Assembly: GCA_016933575.1 (NCBI GenBank)
Contig: JAFGAR010000064.1
Coordinates: 116,902 to 180,901 of the forward strand
Reading direction: 5' to 3'
From: Candidatus Thorarchaeota archaeon
GTDB lineage: Archaea; Asgardarchaeota; Thorarchaeia; Thorarchaeales; Thorarchaeaceae
DNA length: 64,000 nt
Below, piece after piece: positions 54,041 through 63,262 of this stretch. A program made the position numbers and the translations under genes. The first letter of the stretch is position 1, and each line of letters opens with the position of its first letter. Under the pieces are notes generated by a model that was given only the letters and a program-made list of their open reading frames with translations, did not search any database and was not told where the DNA came from.

Positions 54041-54442
54041 GTGATTCGCAAGTTGTTTGACACAGGTACGTACAATGTTCTTCGTTCAGCTGTTGGGGCT
54101 TCTTCGTACAGAAACTTGCCTGCTCCAAAAAAATGGAATTCAATAGACCGTCCACATGTTGCATTGGTCGAATCGATAGGGAATCAGGTGTTAAGTTTCC
54201 TACTCTCGAATCCAAAGAAGGACACTGATGACCTTTGGATAAAAAATCCTGATGTCCTTCAGAGTGATGCAGTCGTAGAGGTACGATATAGTAGTACAGA
54301 TTATAGATACTATCGTCGTGACAGTACATATTGGACAAAGGTTGCTGAGAAGAGTGATCCGTTCTTCATAGAGGTGTACCAACGTGGGAGCAATCCAATA
54401 GAAGTACCAGTTCTCGATGATAACTGGTCTGCACTAGATTGA
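54041..54442 (+). CDS. Uncharacterised 133-residue protein
   Basis: Not recognised. GTG start; no in-frame ATG nearby. It is a soluble, mixed alpha/beta protein: helical N-terminus (YNVLRSAVGASSYRNLP), ESIGNQVLSFLLSNPKK, then a beta-rich, Tyr-rich stretch AVVEVRYSSTDYRYYRRDST and a C-terminal acidic end. No catalytic motif is visible. A TATA box is correctly placed. The following 240 bases look like decayed coding sequence. Confidence 0.55.
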   Translation: MIRKLFDTGTYNVLRSAVGASSYRNLPAPKKWNSIDRPHVALVESIGNQVLSFLLSNPKKDTDDLWIKNPDVLQSDAVVEVRYSSTDYRYYRRDSTYWTKVAEKSDPFFIEVYQRGSNPIEVPVLDDNWSALD

Positions 54443-54449
54443 TTACACT

Positions 54450-54682
54450 TGCAAAACAATGAAAAAGATTTGGAAGATGATTTTGGCAAGAAAGTATTTG
54501 CGAAATTCAAGAAAGCTGACATGCATTCTATTTCCTGACATTGTTCAGTTTGCTCCTGAAGGCTGATGTTGGTTCCATAGAAGCTACCAGTTATAGCTGA
54601 CAATGGATTCAGAAAACCAATCATACGGATGAAGCAATCAGAGAATTCATTAGGTCACTAATAGTATCTACCATGGCCAGAT
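54450..54682 (+). pseudogene. Possible remnant of a decayed coding region
   Basis: Two short plus-strand stretches in different frames look like coding sequence but are separated by stops: about 54450-54540 encodes a charged helix-like run (NNEKDLEDDFGKKVFAKFKK) ending at a stop, and 54601-54682 encodes QKTNHTDEAIREFIRSLIV ending just before the next gene. Neither has a start with a ribosome-binding site. They could be parts of one broken gene; weak evidence. Confidence 0.25.
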
Positions 54683-54685
54683 GAA

Positions 54686-55255
54686 TTGCGAGCAATCGGA
54701 TCGGAACAAGATCAAGTTGATAAACTAGTAAACAAGCAGCTTCATTTTACCAAGTTCTTTATAGCTGTAACAATTCTGCTAGGAATTCTCTCGCCATTTG
54801 GGATTATGGCGTTTAGTGGTATGGGAGTTTATGATCTCACCATTCAATCACTCTTCTGGTCCATCCATATTAACCTCTATCGTTCAAACTGGGAGTTTTT
54901 CCCCCTCTATGCATCATACTTATTTCTGCCGTATGTGGTACTACGAATAGCACCTGCTTACATGTTATATCGTTATTACCACGAAAAGGCAACAAGAAAA
55001 AATGCGGTGCTTGGAGTCATAATTGGAGATTTTGTATTTCTTATTGGAAGTATTCCATACGATGTTCTAGCCTTCGTACTAGCACTCCCAATTCCGATTT
55101 TTCCCTCTCCATTCCAGATGCTGTTTGGTCTACTTATTTTATGGAGATATCCAATTCCTGAGGCAATCCGGATTTGGGACACAAAATTCTGGTGGGAGAA
55201 TGAACCTATTGATTTGTCAAAAAACCGACTGCAGATCATGATGAAGACTAGTTAG
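54686..55255 (+). CDS. Uncharacterised membrane protein, 189 residues
   Basis: Not recognised. Four or five hydrophobic segments (about 24-46, 52-62, 70-95, 105-125 and 128-150) in a protein with a charged N-terminus (RAIGSEQDQVDKLVNKQ) and a charged C-terminus ending KNRLQIMMKTS. Start is uncertain: TTG at 54686 is the only candidate in frame and no clear ribosome-binding site is seen. It precedes the GPH-type symporter on the same strand with a gap of 113 bases. Confidence 0.6.
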   Translation: MRAIGSEQDQVDKLVNKQLHFTKFFIAVTILLGILSPFGIMAFSGMGVYDLTIQSLFWSIHINLYRSNWEFFPLYASYLFLPYVVLRIAPAYMLYRYYHEKATRKNAVLGVIIGDFVFLIGSIPYDVLAFVLALPIPIFPSPFQMLFGLLILWRYPIPEAIRIWDTKFWWENEPIDLSKNRLQIMMKTS

Positions 55256-55368
55256 TTTGAAACATGTGATTAACAATTAAGGAGTACACGTCCTGAAAAA
55301 TCTTGGATGACGACACTTAATAGTCCCTTCAGCCCCAATTGGTTACTGCGTTTCATGGAGGAGATTGC

Positions 55369-56706
55369 ATGCTTACGCGTTTCCAGAAGATCTACTTTGG
55401 TATGGCTCGTCTGGGTCCAAGTATCATGCTTGATATGCTAGACCTAGCAAGTGCTTTATTTTATTTCTCAATCCAATCACTACCAGCTCTCTATACTGGT
55501 TCTGCGATAGCCTTGAGCTATCTATCGATTATGGCATCAGAACTGACATTTGGAAATCTGAGTGACAGAACCAAAACAAAGAGATGGGGACGACGAAAAC
55601 CATTCATTATGATAGGAGCGCCCCTTATGGCACTATCATTCCTATTGGTGTTCAGTCCTCACTGGTTCTTGGTAGAGGGCAATGTCATAGGTCTCTTCTT
55701 TTATGCAACAATCACCATGAGCTTGTTCAAGGTCTTCTATGGCATGACAATGACTCCCTTCCAGTCTTGGATGCCTGAACTCACAGAGCCTGAGGAGCGT
55801 CCTGCTGTTTCTTCTTGGCAGAATGTTGCCAATTTCATTGGGTTTGTTGTAGGAACCTTTGGAACTTCATTATTAGCCATTGAATCTATTGCTTGGGGCT
55901 TACCTCCTGAAATTCTCTACATGATTCTTGCATTTATTGTGATTCAGCTTCTAGGATTCACTCCGTCGCTGGTAGGTCTTCACAAAGAAGGGAAATTCAT
56001 ACCGCAGCCCTCTCTTAGAAAGGATTTCAAAGTAGCTCTTGAGGACAAAGACTATGTCGGGTGGCTTGTTGCCCAAGGTTTGATTTCAGTCGGCATAGCA
56101 ACAATTGTACGGACAACATTTCCATATATTAACGACTACCTGACATTCAGTGTAACTGAATTCCTTGTCTTTGGCGTTGAACTGCTGTCAGTTGTATTTG
56201 TATTCTTCATCATCTATCAATTCAGTATCAGGAAAAAGGGGAAGCGTTTCACATTGCAGCTCTCTATGATGTTAACTGTAATCTCTCTACCATTCACACT
56301 AGTCATAACGACATCTACAGCGGCATTTCTTCTCTTAGCATTTGCTGGCGCAGGAGTAGCCGGATACTATCTATTCCCCTACATCATCTATGCAGACTTT
56401 GCTCACAAGAATGAGATAATGACAGGTGAGGGACGGGCAGGTTTCTACACAAGTTTTCCATCAATACCACTGAATGGTATGAATGCTTTCTCAGCCTTCC
56501 TCTGGGGTGTCATCTTTGCCTTGCCAGAGATTGTTCCAGTCCCCGGTGAAACCACCTTTGTCACACAGGGATATTTGCTCTGGGGCCCAATTGCTGCAGT
56601 CTTTCTCTTTTTGGCTGTGTTGGTGCTCTTCAAGGTAAATATTGATCCAGATTTCAAGAAGATTGAAGCTGAGTCTTCTATTGGAAAAGATACCATTGAC
56701 CTGTAA
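55369..56706 (+). CDS. GPH/SUC-type sugar:cation symporter (MFS)
   Basis: 445 residues from an ATG with GGAGGAG five bases upstream; longer starts lack a site. Twelve membrane helices. The loop GNLSDRTKTKRWGRRKPFIM is diagnostic of the glycoside-pentoside-hexuronide and sucrose symporter group (RxGRRKP motif). The second half contains FAHKNEIMTGEGRAGFY, equivalent to the conserved EexTGxR loop. It probably imports a glycoside or oligosaccharide with a cation. The convergent neighbour is a GH38 alpha-mannosidase, which suggests a mannoside. Confidence 0.88.
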   Translation: MLTRFQKIYFGMARLGPSIMLDMLDLASALFYFSIQSLPALYTGSAIALSYLSIMASELTFGNLSDRTKTKRWGRRKPFIMIGAPLMALSFLLVFSPHWFLVEGNVIGLFFYATITMSLFKVFYGMTMTPFQSWMPELTEPEERPAVSSWQNVANFIGFVVGTFGTSLLAIESIAWGLPPEILYMILAFIVIQLLGFTPSLVGLHKEGKFIPQPSLRKDFKVALEDKDYVGWLVAQGLISVGIATIVRTTFPYINDYLTFSVTEFLVFGVELLSVVFVFFIIYQFSIRKKGKRFTLQLSMMLTVISLPFTLVITTSTAAFLLLAFAGAGVAGYYLFPYIIYADFAHKNEIMTGEGRAGFYTSFPSIPLNGMNAFSAFLWGVIFALPEIVPVPGETTFVTQGYLLWGPIAAVFLFLAVLVLFKVNIDPDFKKIEAESSIGKDTIDL

Positions 56707-56758
56707 ATTAATCGAAAACATGTACCGAAAACAGAGAAATAAGGTGTGTTGATGACTG

Positions 56759-59584
56759 TTATTTGGTCAATCTACACATCTTGATCTCTCTTGCACCGAA
56801 CAAGAGCTTAGCAGTCTGACCCTTGAGAGAAAGGTCCTTAGTTACGCACTTGTCCACTTTCACTTCGGATACTCCCTTGATGTATTCTGCGAAATGAATC
56901 TCTGTTTCGATATCTTTGTTTTGCAGATTATAGAGAGTTACTAAAATTGAATCGTCATGAACCCTCATCGAAGAGATTCTTATCGCTGGTTCAGTAAGGT
57001 GGATAATAGGCTCAAAAAGTCTGTCTGGAATTTGAGAGTGGCTGAGGGTGATCGTCTTTGTTGAGTCTTGAAACGTATCAGCGTGGTCTGCACTATATGA
57101 TATTGGTTCATCCTTGGTATGCAAAAGGAATCCATAGTGAAATTGGTATTCCTGATTCATCTCTTGAGCTCCTGGTGTCTCCTCTCCTGGACCAGCATGC
57201 ATAGGTCTCTCAGGCAAGTCAGAACGTGACAACCACCCAATGCAGCGAAGTAGTGTTAGTGCTACACAATTTCCATTAACAAGTTCCACTTCAGGCAATC
57301 CTCTATTCATGATAGTTATTGCATCTGGTCCATCTTTATCATCAACTCGAATGAATGCCTTCTGGGGTTGTATACCAGTGGGTTGCTCAGGGTATTCTGC
57401 ATTTCTCTTCTCTCTCTCTTCAGCAGCTGGTATGGTTTCTGGAAATGCTGAACGTGTGATACATCCAAAATGCGTTGATGTTAATGTAGTGTTAGATTCA
57501 AATGGCAAGCTAAAACATATTCTAAGTCGATGGTCCTTTGCTATATTTGTCAAACAAGTTGTGACCTCAATTCTTGGACTATCACGATAGAACCTGAACA
57601 CAGAGTGAACTGGTACCTCGACTTTTCCGGAGCGCTTTTCTCTTGATGGATCCAATGACTCGTATAGTTCAAGTACAAGTGTCTGAGCTATCTCTGCTAC
57701 AACAGGACCTGCTGTTATGACACTACGCTTGACATTCTTCACGATTGCCTTTTTTGGTTCCACCCTACTGAAGGTGTACTCATCTCCACGGTCACCATAA
57801 TCCTCAAACATATGGAGTCGTTGATATGTGGTTCCATTGTTTTTGTTTGTGATGTTCAGACTTCCATCCTTGTTGAACGCAATTAAGTAGTAACTATTTT
57901 CGATATGATTCTCATTTGCAACAAGGCTATCTTCAGGAGCTGATCTAGCAGCTTCCTCAACTGGTGTGAGTTTTGAGAAAGCCCAAGGCTTTAATGGTAC
58001 AACTGATGCGTATACGCTCTGAGTAGGGCGAGCAGCTATGAGATGGATCTTCTTGTACTTCTTACTGCTGATGATCTCATTAGCCTGTTTTTTGAGGTCC
58101 TCAATATCAAAATCACCAATCAGATGTCTATCAGCAATGAACCTGAGCTCCAACACACCCGGTTCAACACCGTCAAAATACTCTACTCCGTTGATGTAGA
58201 AATCCATGAGCTTTCTTCCAGGGAGGAGTCTCATACCCATCTTTGCAGTTGTCATTCCAATCGTTGTGTCCATGAAGACATCCTCTTTGGATGTGAGGAG
58301 CTGGATGTCGTATATCTGTCCTTCATCCGTACGGAGTCCTTTGACTGGTTTCTCTCTTGGATGAGTGAATTCGATATAGGTATGTATTGGAGAGCTACCA
58401 CCAGCATTGAAGACAATAACTGATGTTTCTTGAGATGCTGCTTCAACTCTGAGGATTTGCTCCTCAGCCTCTTTCATTAGACCATCACAAATAGACTCTG
58501 CCCATGAGAATCGGGCTTTCATCTCTTCGTGGGTCTTGTCAACAGAACAGCCGCATATAGAGTCATGTGGTTGATTGCGGAGCAGCCACTTCCAAGATGT
58601 CTTCAAAAAGCTGTATGGATATTCTAATCCTAGAGTGGATGTTAGATAAGTCCAGATTGGCTCAACTTCTCGAGTTAACATGTTCTCGATTTTCTGGTTC
58701 CATTGTTTAATCCACATTCTGGCTGAGTATGTGTCTTGAAGAAGAGGGGCACGAGCTGGAGACCTAAATTCTCCTGTGTGGACTGGGCGGTTGTAGTCTG
58801 CTTCAATAAGCAAATTGTCCAGTTCATTGATGAAATCTCTGAGGTGTGTCACTGAGATCTCAAAGTCCTCTCTACTCATTCTCTTTGCATATTCTTTTGC
58901 AATTGGTTGTGGAAATCTGTGGTCTGACCCGTTCATGAGAAGATAGATGGGGACTGGTGAGAAAGGCTCGAGTTCACCAATTTTATCATTAACTGCTCTT
59001 ACAAACTCCTCATAGTCCTCTGGAAGCATAGATGCATTTCCGTAACCCAGGGGGAGATAGATCCCATTTATCGAGCATGATGAGCTCTCATGAGACTTCC
59101 AGGTGAAGGGAACCGTTGTCACACTCGATGGCACGCCACGCCATAATACTACATTCCTTAATTTTGTCAAATCAGCAAGAATCTGTGGAATTGCACTTGT
59201 GTGACCAAACTGGTCGGGGAGATAGGCTATGTCCATGAGAGGTATCTTGAAATCGGTGGCTATATTCTGACCGAACTCAAGGTTACGAAGAAGACTTTCT
59301 CCTCCTACTAGCCACTCATCAGGCAGGAGATACCATGGTCCAACTGATATCTTTCCCTCCTGAATCCGTTTAATTAGTTCATCCCTTCTCTCAGGACGAA
59401 TTTCCATATAGTCTTCAAGAACCACAGTTTGCCCATCCAGCATGAAGACATAGTCTTGTTCATCAAGTATTCGAAGAATCTCGTCGATAAGTTTGACCAG
59501 CGTGAATCTGAATCTCTGGAATGGAAGGTACCATTCCCTGTCCCAATGTGTATGAGGTACAATGAAGACTTTCTTGGTAACCAT
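56759..59584 (-). CDS. Alpha-mannosidase, glycoside hydrolase family 38
   Basis: About 941 residues, normal for the family. Zinc ligands and catalytic residues are clear: HTHWDREW (His11, His13, Asp15), YLPDQFGHTSAIP with the nucleophile Asp124, and NQPHDSICGCS with a zinc His. A helical middle domain and a C-terminal beta-sandwich (FRFYRDSPRIEVTT and FLLHTKDEPISY) follow. There is no signal peptide, so it works in the cytoplasm, trimming alpha-mannosides, possibly imported ones or glycan turnover products. The ATG at 59584 is preferred to a GTG at 59593. It is convergent with the sugar symporter, with a 52-base gap. Confidence 0.93.
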   Translation of the reverse strand: MVTKKVFIVPHTHWDREWYLPFQRFRFTLVKLIDEILRILDEQDYVFMLDGQTVVLEDYMEIRPERRDELIKRIQEGKISVGPWYLLPDEWLVGGESLLRNLEFGQNIATDFKIPLMDIAYLPDQFGHTSAIPQILADLTKLRNVVLWRGVPSSVTTVPFTWKSHESSSCSINGIYLPLGYGNASMLPEDYEEFVRAVNDKIGELEPFSPVPIYLLMNGSDHRFPQPIAKEYAKRMSREDFEISVTHLRDFINELDNLLIEADYNRPVHTGEFRSPARAPLLQDTYSARMWIKQWNQKIENMLTREVEPIWTYLTSTLGLEYPYSFLKTSWKWLLRNQPHDSICGCSVDKTHEEMKARFSWAESICDGLMKEAEEQILRVEAASQETSVIVFNAGGSSPIHTYIEFTHPREKPVKGLRTDEGQIYDIQLLTSKEDVFMDTTIGMTTAKMGMRLLPGRKLMDFYINGVEYFDGVEPGVLELRFIADRHLIGDFDIEDLKKQANEIISSKKYKKIHLIAARPTQSVYASVVPLKPWAFSKLTPVEEAARSAPEDSLVANENHIENSYYLIAFNKDGSLNITNKNNGTTYQRLHMFEDYGDRGDEYTFSRVEPKKAIVKNVKRSVITAGPVVAEIAQTLVLELYESLDPSREKRSGKVEVPVHSVFRFYRDSPRIEVTTCLTNIAKDHRLRICFSLPFESNTTLTSTHFGCITRSAFPETIPAAEEREKRNAEYPEQPTGIQPQKAFIRVDDKDGPDAITIMNRGLPEVELVNGNCVALTLLRCIGWLSRSDLPERPMHAGPGEETPGAQEMNQEYQFHYGFLLHTKDEPISYSADHADTFQDSTKTITLSHSQIPDRLFEPIIHLTEPAIRISSMRVHDDSILVTLYNLQNKDIETEIHFAEYIKGVSEVKVDKCVTKDLSLKGQTAKLLFGAREIKMCRLTK

Positions 59585-59657
59585 GATTATCACTTGATCT
59601 AGCTATATGGCATTAATCTAAAATAATGTGACTTTCAGAAAAGGATTGCGTGATAAA

Positions 59658-60485
59658 TCATTCAAGCCCAAATCCTGTTTGCATCAACTCTAAGAGTCTA
59701 GCAACAAATCTTGTGGCAGGAGCTCCATAAGATATCTCCTCATCAAACATGACAGTCAGATTAAGAAATTCACCGATATCACTTGGATTCATCGGATCTC
59801 TTAATTTCTTTGAAATGCCCCCCAATGCAAACACAGCAGGGTGCATACCAACAGGGATCGCATAGCCACCACCTTTTCCGAACATACCTATGGCTGTAAC
59901 TCCAACTGTACCCATCAGCTTTTTCCTCAAGAAGGGATCTGATCTAAATTTCCTCCAGAATAGCCTACGCAACGGACCGGGCAAAGAACGAAGTCTACTG
60001 CCCGATGAAGATTTTCTCTTTCCTGTAACAATACTATCTCCAGAATCAGCTTTCTGAGCATGACGGATTTCATCATGAATTTGTCTGAAGCTTTTTTCAT
60101 TTGCCCTTCGTACACAATACTGAGTTGGTATTTTTCCAACTTTTGTTTGTTTTTCCACAATCATACCTACATCAACATCATTGAATATGATGAGTTTCTT
60201 TTTTCCTTTCCTAAGAGCCTGAACCTCTATATGTTCACTAACAGCTTGTCCAATGCACCTAATGACCCAAGCTGTGAAAGACATTTTCTCTCCTGTTCGT
60301 TTTTCAACCTCTGATATGAATATGCGAGCTTTTGTGACATCGACTTCAATGAGACCATAAATACGATGTTTAGGAGCCAAGTTGTTAAGAAGTTCAATAG
60401 GTAAAGTGAATCTGTGCGTTACTTCCCGAAAAGAATTGGAACTTTCTCCTTTAGTTGTTTGGTCTGAATCTTGAGTTTCTGACAT
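59658..60485 (-). CDS. 2-oxoacid dehydrogenase acyltransferase (E2) catalytic-domain-like protein without catalytic His/Asp
   Basis: 275 residues from MSETQDSD, preceded by GGAGAT; a longer start at 60530 lacks one. The chloramphenicol-acetyltransferase-like fold of lipoamide acyltransferases is recognisable: RIYGLIEVDVTKAR, KMSFTAWVIRCIGQAV, NDVDVGMIVEK, VGVTAIGMFGKGG and ALGGISKK. There are no lipoyl or E1/E3-binding domains. At the active site the family motif FDHRxxDGA reads FDEEISYGA: the catalytic His is Glu249 and the Asp is Tyr253, so normal acyltransfer is unlikely. A basic insert lies at about 155-190. It may bind acyl-CoA or act as a structural or regulatory protein. Confidence 0.83.
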   Translation of the reverse strand: MSETQDSDQTTKGESSNSFREVTHRFTLPIELLNNLAPKHRIYGLIEVDVTKARIFISEVEKRTGEKMSFTAWVIRCIGQAVSEHIEVQALRKGKKKLIIFNDVDVGMIVEKQTKVGKIPTQYCVRRANEKSFRQIHDEIRHAQKADSGDSIVTGKRKSSSGSRLRSLPGPLRRLFWRKFRSDPFLRKKLMGTVGVTAIGMFGKGGGYAIPVGMHPAVFALGGISKKLRDPMNPSDIGEFLNLTVMFDEEISYGAPATRFVARLLELMQTGFGLE

Positions 60486-60571
60486 TGAGAACAATCTCCG
60501 TTTCTGGAAATAGAATGCTTGAATGCTCAAATACTTCCTTTTTGTAGGTGTAATATCATTACTAAAAGAGG

Positions 60572-60581
60572 TATTAAATAT
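60572..60581 (+). promoter_or_regulatory. TATA box of the beta-lactamase-like gene
   Basis: ATTAAATATA about 65 bases upstream of the ATG at 60645, predicting a leader near 40 nt. Confidence 0.4.
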
Positions 60582-60644
60582 ACCATTACATATTATGTCA
60601 GATAGAACTGTCGTGTGGACTGAAAAGAATTGATAGAGGAAAAC

Positions 60645-61832
60645 ATGATTTCAGGTTTTGTCAAACCAGAGTTTGAATCTGTTAGAGATGCCTTTATTGA
60701 CAATTTTGAGAAACATGGCGAGTTAGGTGCGGCTTGCTGTGTCTATTATCATGGGGAAAAAGTAGTCGATCTTTGGGGAGGAATCAGGAACGAAACCACT
60801 GGAGATCTTTGGGAAGAGGATACAATGGTACTTGTATGGTCAACTACCAAAGGCTTGTCCGCACTTGCTATGGCTCTTGCTCATTCACAAGGACTGTATG
60901 AATTTGATGATCCAGTTTCAAAGTATTGGCCTGAGTTTGCACAGCAAGGTAAGGAGAAGATCACAATCCGTCAACTGATCGCACATCAAGCTGGACTAAT
61001 TGCACTCGATGAACAAAATGACAAGGACGTCATAGCGGATTTAGACCGTTTATCAGATGTGCTAGCTAAAAAGAAACCAGAATGGGCACCAGGAACACGA
61101 CATGGATACCATGGTCTAACACTTGGTTTCTATCAGAGTGAGCTTCTACGTCGTGTTGATCCAAAGGGCCGCAGTCTAGGACAATTTTTCCAGGAAGAAA
61201 TCGCGACTCCATTAGGTCTTGATTTCTATATTCGCCTTCCCGAAGATATTCCAAATGATAGACTTGCTGTTCATAGGTCTCCAAAATTTGGTCTTTCAGC
61301 AATGCGTTCTGCACCAGTATCTTTTATTCTCGCAGCAATGTATCCAGGATCTACAATCCGTCGCGCCTTGGTTGGAACCGAGTTCTGTCTGGATGAGAAT
61401 CGTATCTATACCCGTAATTTTGAGGTTCCATCTGGAGGCGGTGTGGGAACAGCCCGTGCAATAGCACATGCATATGGTGTTTTTGCTTCTGGTGGAAAGG
61501 AGCTTGGTATACGTGAAGAAACACTCGATGAACTGAAGGCACCACCTATAGAACCATTAAAAGGATATCGAGATGTGGCTTTGAAAATAGACACATGCTA
61601 TTCACTCGGGTTTTCAAGATCATTTCCAAAGGACCCCTTCGGTTCGCCAAGTGCATATGGAATGCCTGGAACAGGTGGTTCATTCGGATTTGCTGATCCA
61701 GAATATCAATTGGGATATGGATATGTTCTCAATGGATTGGGGACATCATTTCCAACAGATCCTAAAAGTGATGCACTATGCGCAGCAATGTATCGCTCAA
61801 TTGGTGTGACCAACCTACAGTGTTCTTCATGA
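60645..61832 (+). CDS. Class C beta-lactamase-like serine hydrolase (esterase EstB-type)
   Basis: 395 residues. Ser66-Thr-Thr-Lys69 (WSTTKG) is the SxxK catalytic motif of the serine beta-lactamase/DD-peptidase superfamily, and Tyr155 in GYHGLTLG fills the YxN position with Gly replacing Asn. GGTIRR- and KTG-like elements are replaced by GGSFGFAD near the C-terminus. There is no signal peptide, so it is cytoplasmic and more likely an esterase or amidase than a true beta-lactamase. The start is supported by AGAGG five bases upstream. It is divergent from the E2-like gene. Confidence 0.88.
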   Translation: MISGFVKPEFESVRDAFIDNFEKHGELGAACCVYYHGEKVVDLWGGIRNETTGDLWEEDTMVLVWSTTKGLSALAMALAHSQGLYEFDDPVSKYWPEFAQQGKEKITIRQLIAHQAGLIALDEQNDKDVIADLDRLSDVLAKKKPEWAPGTRHGYHGLTLGFYQSELLRRVDPKGRSLGQFFQEEIATPLGLDFYIRLPEDIPNDRLAVHRSPKFGLSAMRSAPVSFILAAMYPGSTIRRALVGTEFCLDENRIYTRNFEVPSGGGVGTARAIAHAYGVFASGGKELGIREETLDELKAPPIEPLKGYRDVALKIDTCYSLGFSRSFPKDPFGSPSAYGMPGTGGSFGFADPEYQLGYGYVLNGLGTSFPTDPKSDALCAAMYRSIGVTNLQCSS

Positions 61833-61858
61833 GGATCTAAAGGTATCAAAAGTAAATA

Positions 61859-62578
61859 CTATTTCTCCTCAAAAATGTCAGACATTATCTTCACAATTTC
61901 CGACTGTGGAATGATCTCACGTGCAACTGTCATGAGAGTCTCTGCTTTCATCCTTCCCTCTGACACCAACTGATACCCCGCTTCTCGTGCAGCTTCGAAG
62001 ACATCGTTCATTGGAATCCCGTGTGGCTCAACTTCGGGAATGATCCACGCGGTCGGTCTGAGAAGAGCCCCTATAAATTCACGATTCAAGTTTAGACTGA
62101 CAGCTTTGACATGTGCGATGAGAGGATCGAAGTTGTCCATCTCTGTAAAACCACTGACGGACACTAATGCAAGTTTACCAGCCTTCACATGAGCTCTAAG
62201 AGGGTGTCGGCAATGGTCATCCCTCAGCTCAAACCTCCCGTGTAATAAGGGAATGCATCTATCTAGGAGAGTCTTGAGAGAACCAGTCATCCCGTCCACA
62301 TAGACAGGAGTAGCAAGAACGACAATATCAGATTCCGCAATCTTGGTCAAGACATCCGCCATATCATCATCTTGGATGCATTTTCCTGGTGTTGCTCCCC
62401 AGCAATTGAAGCAGCCTCTGCAATCTCCGATATTGAGATCACGAGTATAGATTATATCCACATCTGCTCCAGCATCCTCTATTCCTTGAACAAAGAGGGC
62501 TAGGACTCTGCCTGTGTGAGCTCGATCTCTCCTAGGACTGCCATTGATTACTAGTACTTTCAACTTTACATCTTCCAT
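61859..62578 (-). CDS. Iron-sulfur flavoprotein, NADPH-dependent FMN reductase family
   Basis: About 239 residues from MEDVKLKVLV. The flavodoxin-like fold has the FMN-phosphate loop INGSPRRDRAHT (11-22). Cys53, Cys56, Cys59 and Cys67 in the form CxxCxxC-x7-C match the compact 4Fe-4S motif of archaeal iron-sulfur flavoproteins. The loop TPVYVDGMTGSLKTLLDR lies near the flavin. It probably transfers electrons between ferredoxin and small acceptors, or reduces oxidants. Longer starts up to 62632 have no better ribosome-binding site. Confidence 0.87.
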   Translation of the reverse strand: MEDVKLKVLVINGSPRRDRAHTGRVLALFVQGIEDAGADVDIIYTRDLNIGDCRGCFNCWGATPGKCIQDDDMADVLTKIAESDIVVLATPVYVDGMTGSLKTLLDRCIPLLHGRFELRDDHCRHPLRAHVKAGKLALVSVSGFTEMDNFDPLIAHVKAVSLNLNREFIGALLRPTAWIIPEVEPHGIPMNDVFEAAREAGYQLVSEGRMKAETLMTVAREIIPQSEIVKIMSDIFEEK

Positions 62579-62653
62579 AACGATACTAAGGCTAAATATT
62601 AATGCTTCTCGATAATAGTAACAAGGAATCAAGTGAAAAAGGGAAAGACTATG

Positions 62654-63172
62654 TCAATGCTTCAGTAATTCTAATACTTGAAAGTGAAGCTGGTTTCGAT
62701 TACTAGTAGTCAGCTCAAAGAGTTTGATATCCTTTCGATACCTTATTTCGTCAAGAAATGGATGCCTTCGTTCCTGAATCGTGCCTAAGACTCTTCTTGT
62801 ATCTAGACACCTCTGGACTTCTTCTTTGAAATTCTGAGAGTACAATTCCATGCTAGCTATCTCATCAATGACGATAATGCGACCGGATTCGCGTGCAAAC
62901 GCCAGTTCTGGTACAATAATAGAATCAATGTCCTCAATGTTGACATGGTAATTACTCACTCTCGGTCCATCTCTGAGATTGACATGAGCAAGAATCCCAC
63001 TCTTCCCTGATATTGTTTCGATACGGAACCCGACTCTATTCCCTCTCTCGCGTATTTCTTCAGACCAGAATCCAGCAACGCTCTCTGATTCCAGCTGGTT
63101 GACTATCTTCTTGATTAGTGTTGTCTTACCTATTTCAGGATGCCCTGTGAGAAGGATGTTCTGTGTCATCAT
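62654..63172 (-). CDS. THEP1-type nucleoside triphosphatase
   Basis: 172 residues, typical length. P-loop GHPEIGKTT near the N-terminus, Walker B IIVIDEIASME, and the family segments GFWSEEIRERGNRVGF and SNYHVNIEDIDSI. THEP1 proteins hydrolyse several NTPs slowly; the cellular role is unclear. The third residue pattern TIQERRHPFLDEI near the C-terminus fits the family's base-recognition region. It lies 76 bases upstream of the iron-sulfur flavoprotein gene on the same strand and may be co-transcribed. Confidence 0.92.
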   Translation of the reverse strand: MMTQNILLTGHPEIGKTTLIKKIVNQLESESVAGFWSEEIRERGNRVGFRIETISGKSGILAHVNLRDGPRVSNYHVNIEDIDSIIVPELAFARESGRIIVIDEIASMELYSQNFKEEVQRCLDTRRVLGTIQERRHPFLDEIRYRKDIKLFELTTSNRNQLHFQVLELLKH

Positions 63173-63241
63173 TTTTTCTGAGTCATACTATCTTATCAAT
63201 ACTGTCTAAATCTGTACACTTCAAAATGGAAAAATAAGGAG

Positions 63242-63260
63242 TGGCTGGAAAACCCAGCCA
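63242..63260 (-). terminator. Terminator of the four-helix membrane protein gene
   Basis: A 7-bp stem TGGCTGG/CCAGCCA with a 5-base loop; the minus-strand continuation is ACTCCTTATTTTTCC. It directly follows the stop of the gene at 63263. Confidence 0.7.
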
Positions 63261-63262
63261 AC

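Noticed and set aside
54310..54624. Minus-strand frame of 104 codons
   Set aside because: Overlaps the better-supported plus-strand gene 54041-54442 antisense; composition not protein-like.
60645..61832. True beta-lactamase giving antibiotic resistance
   Set aside because: The SxxK motif is present, but there is no signal peptide, the YxN motif is changed and the KTG element is missing; esterase-like relatives fit better.
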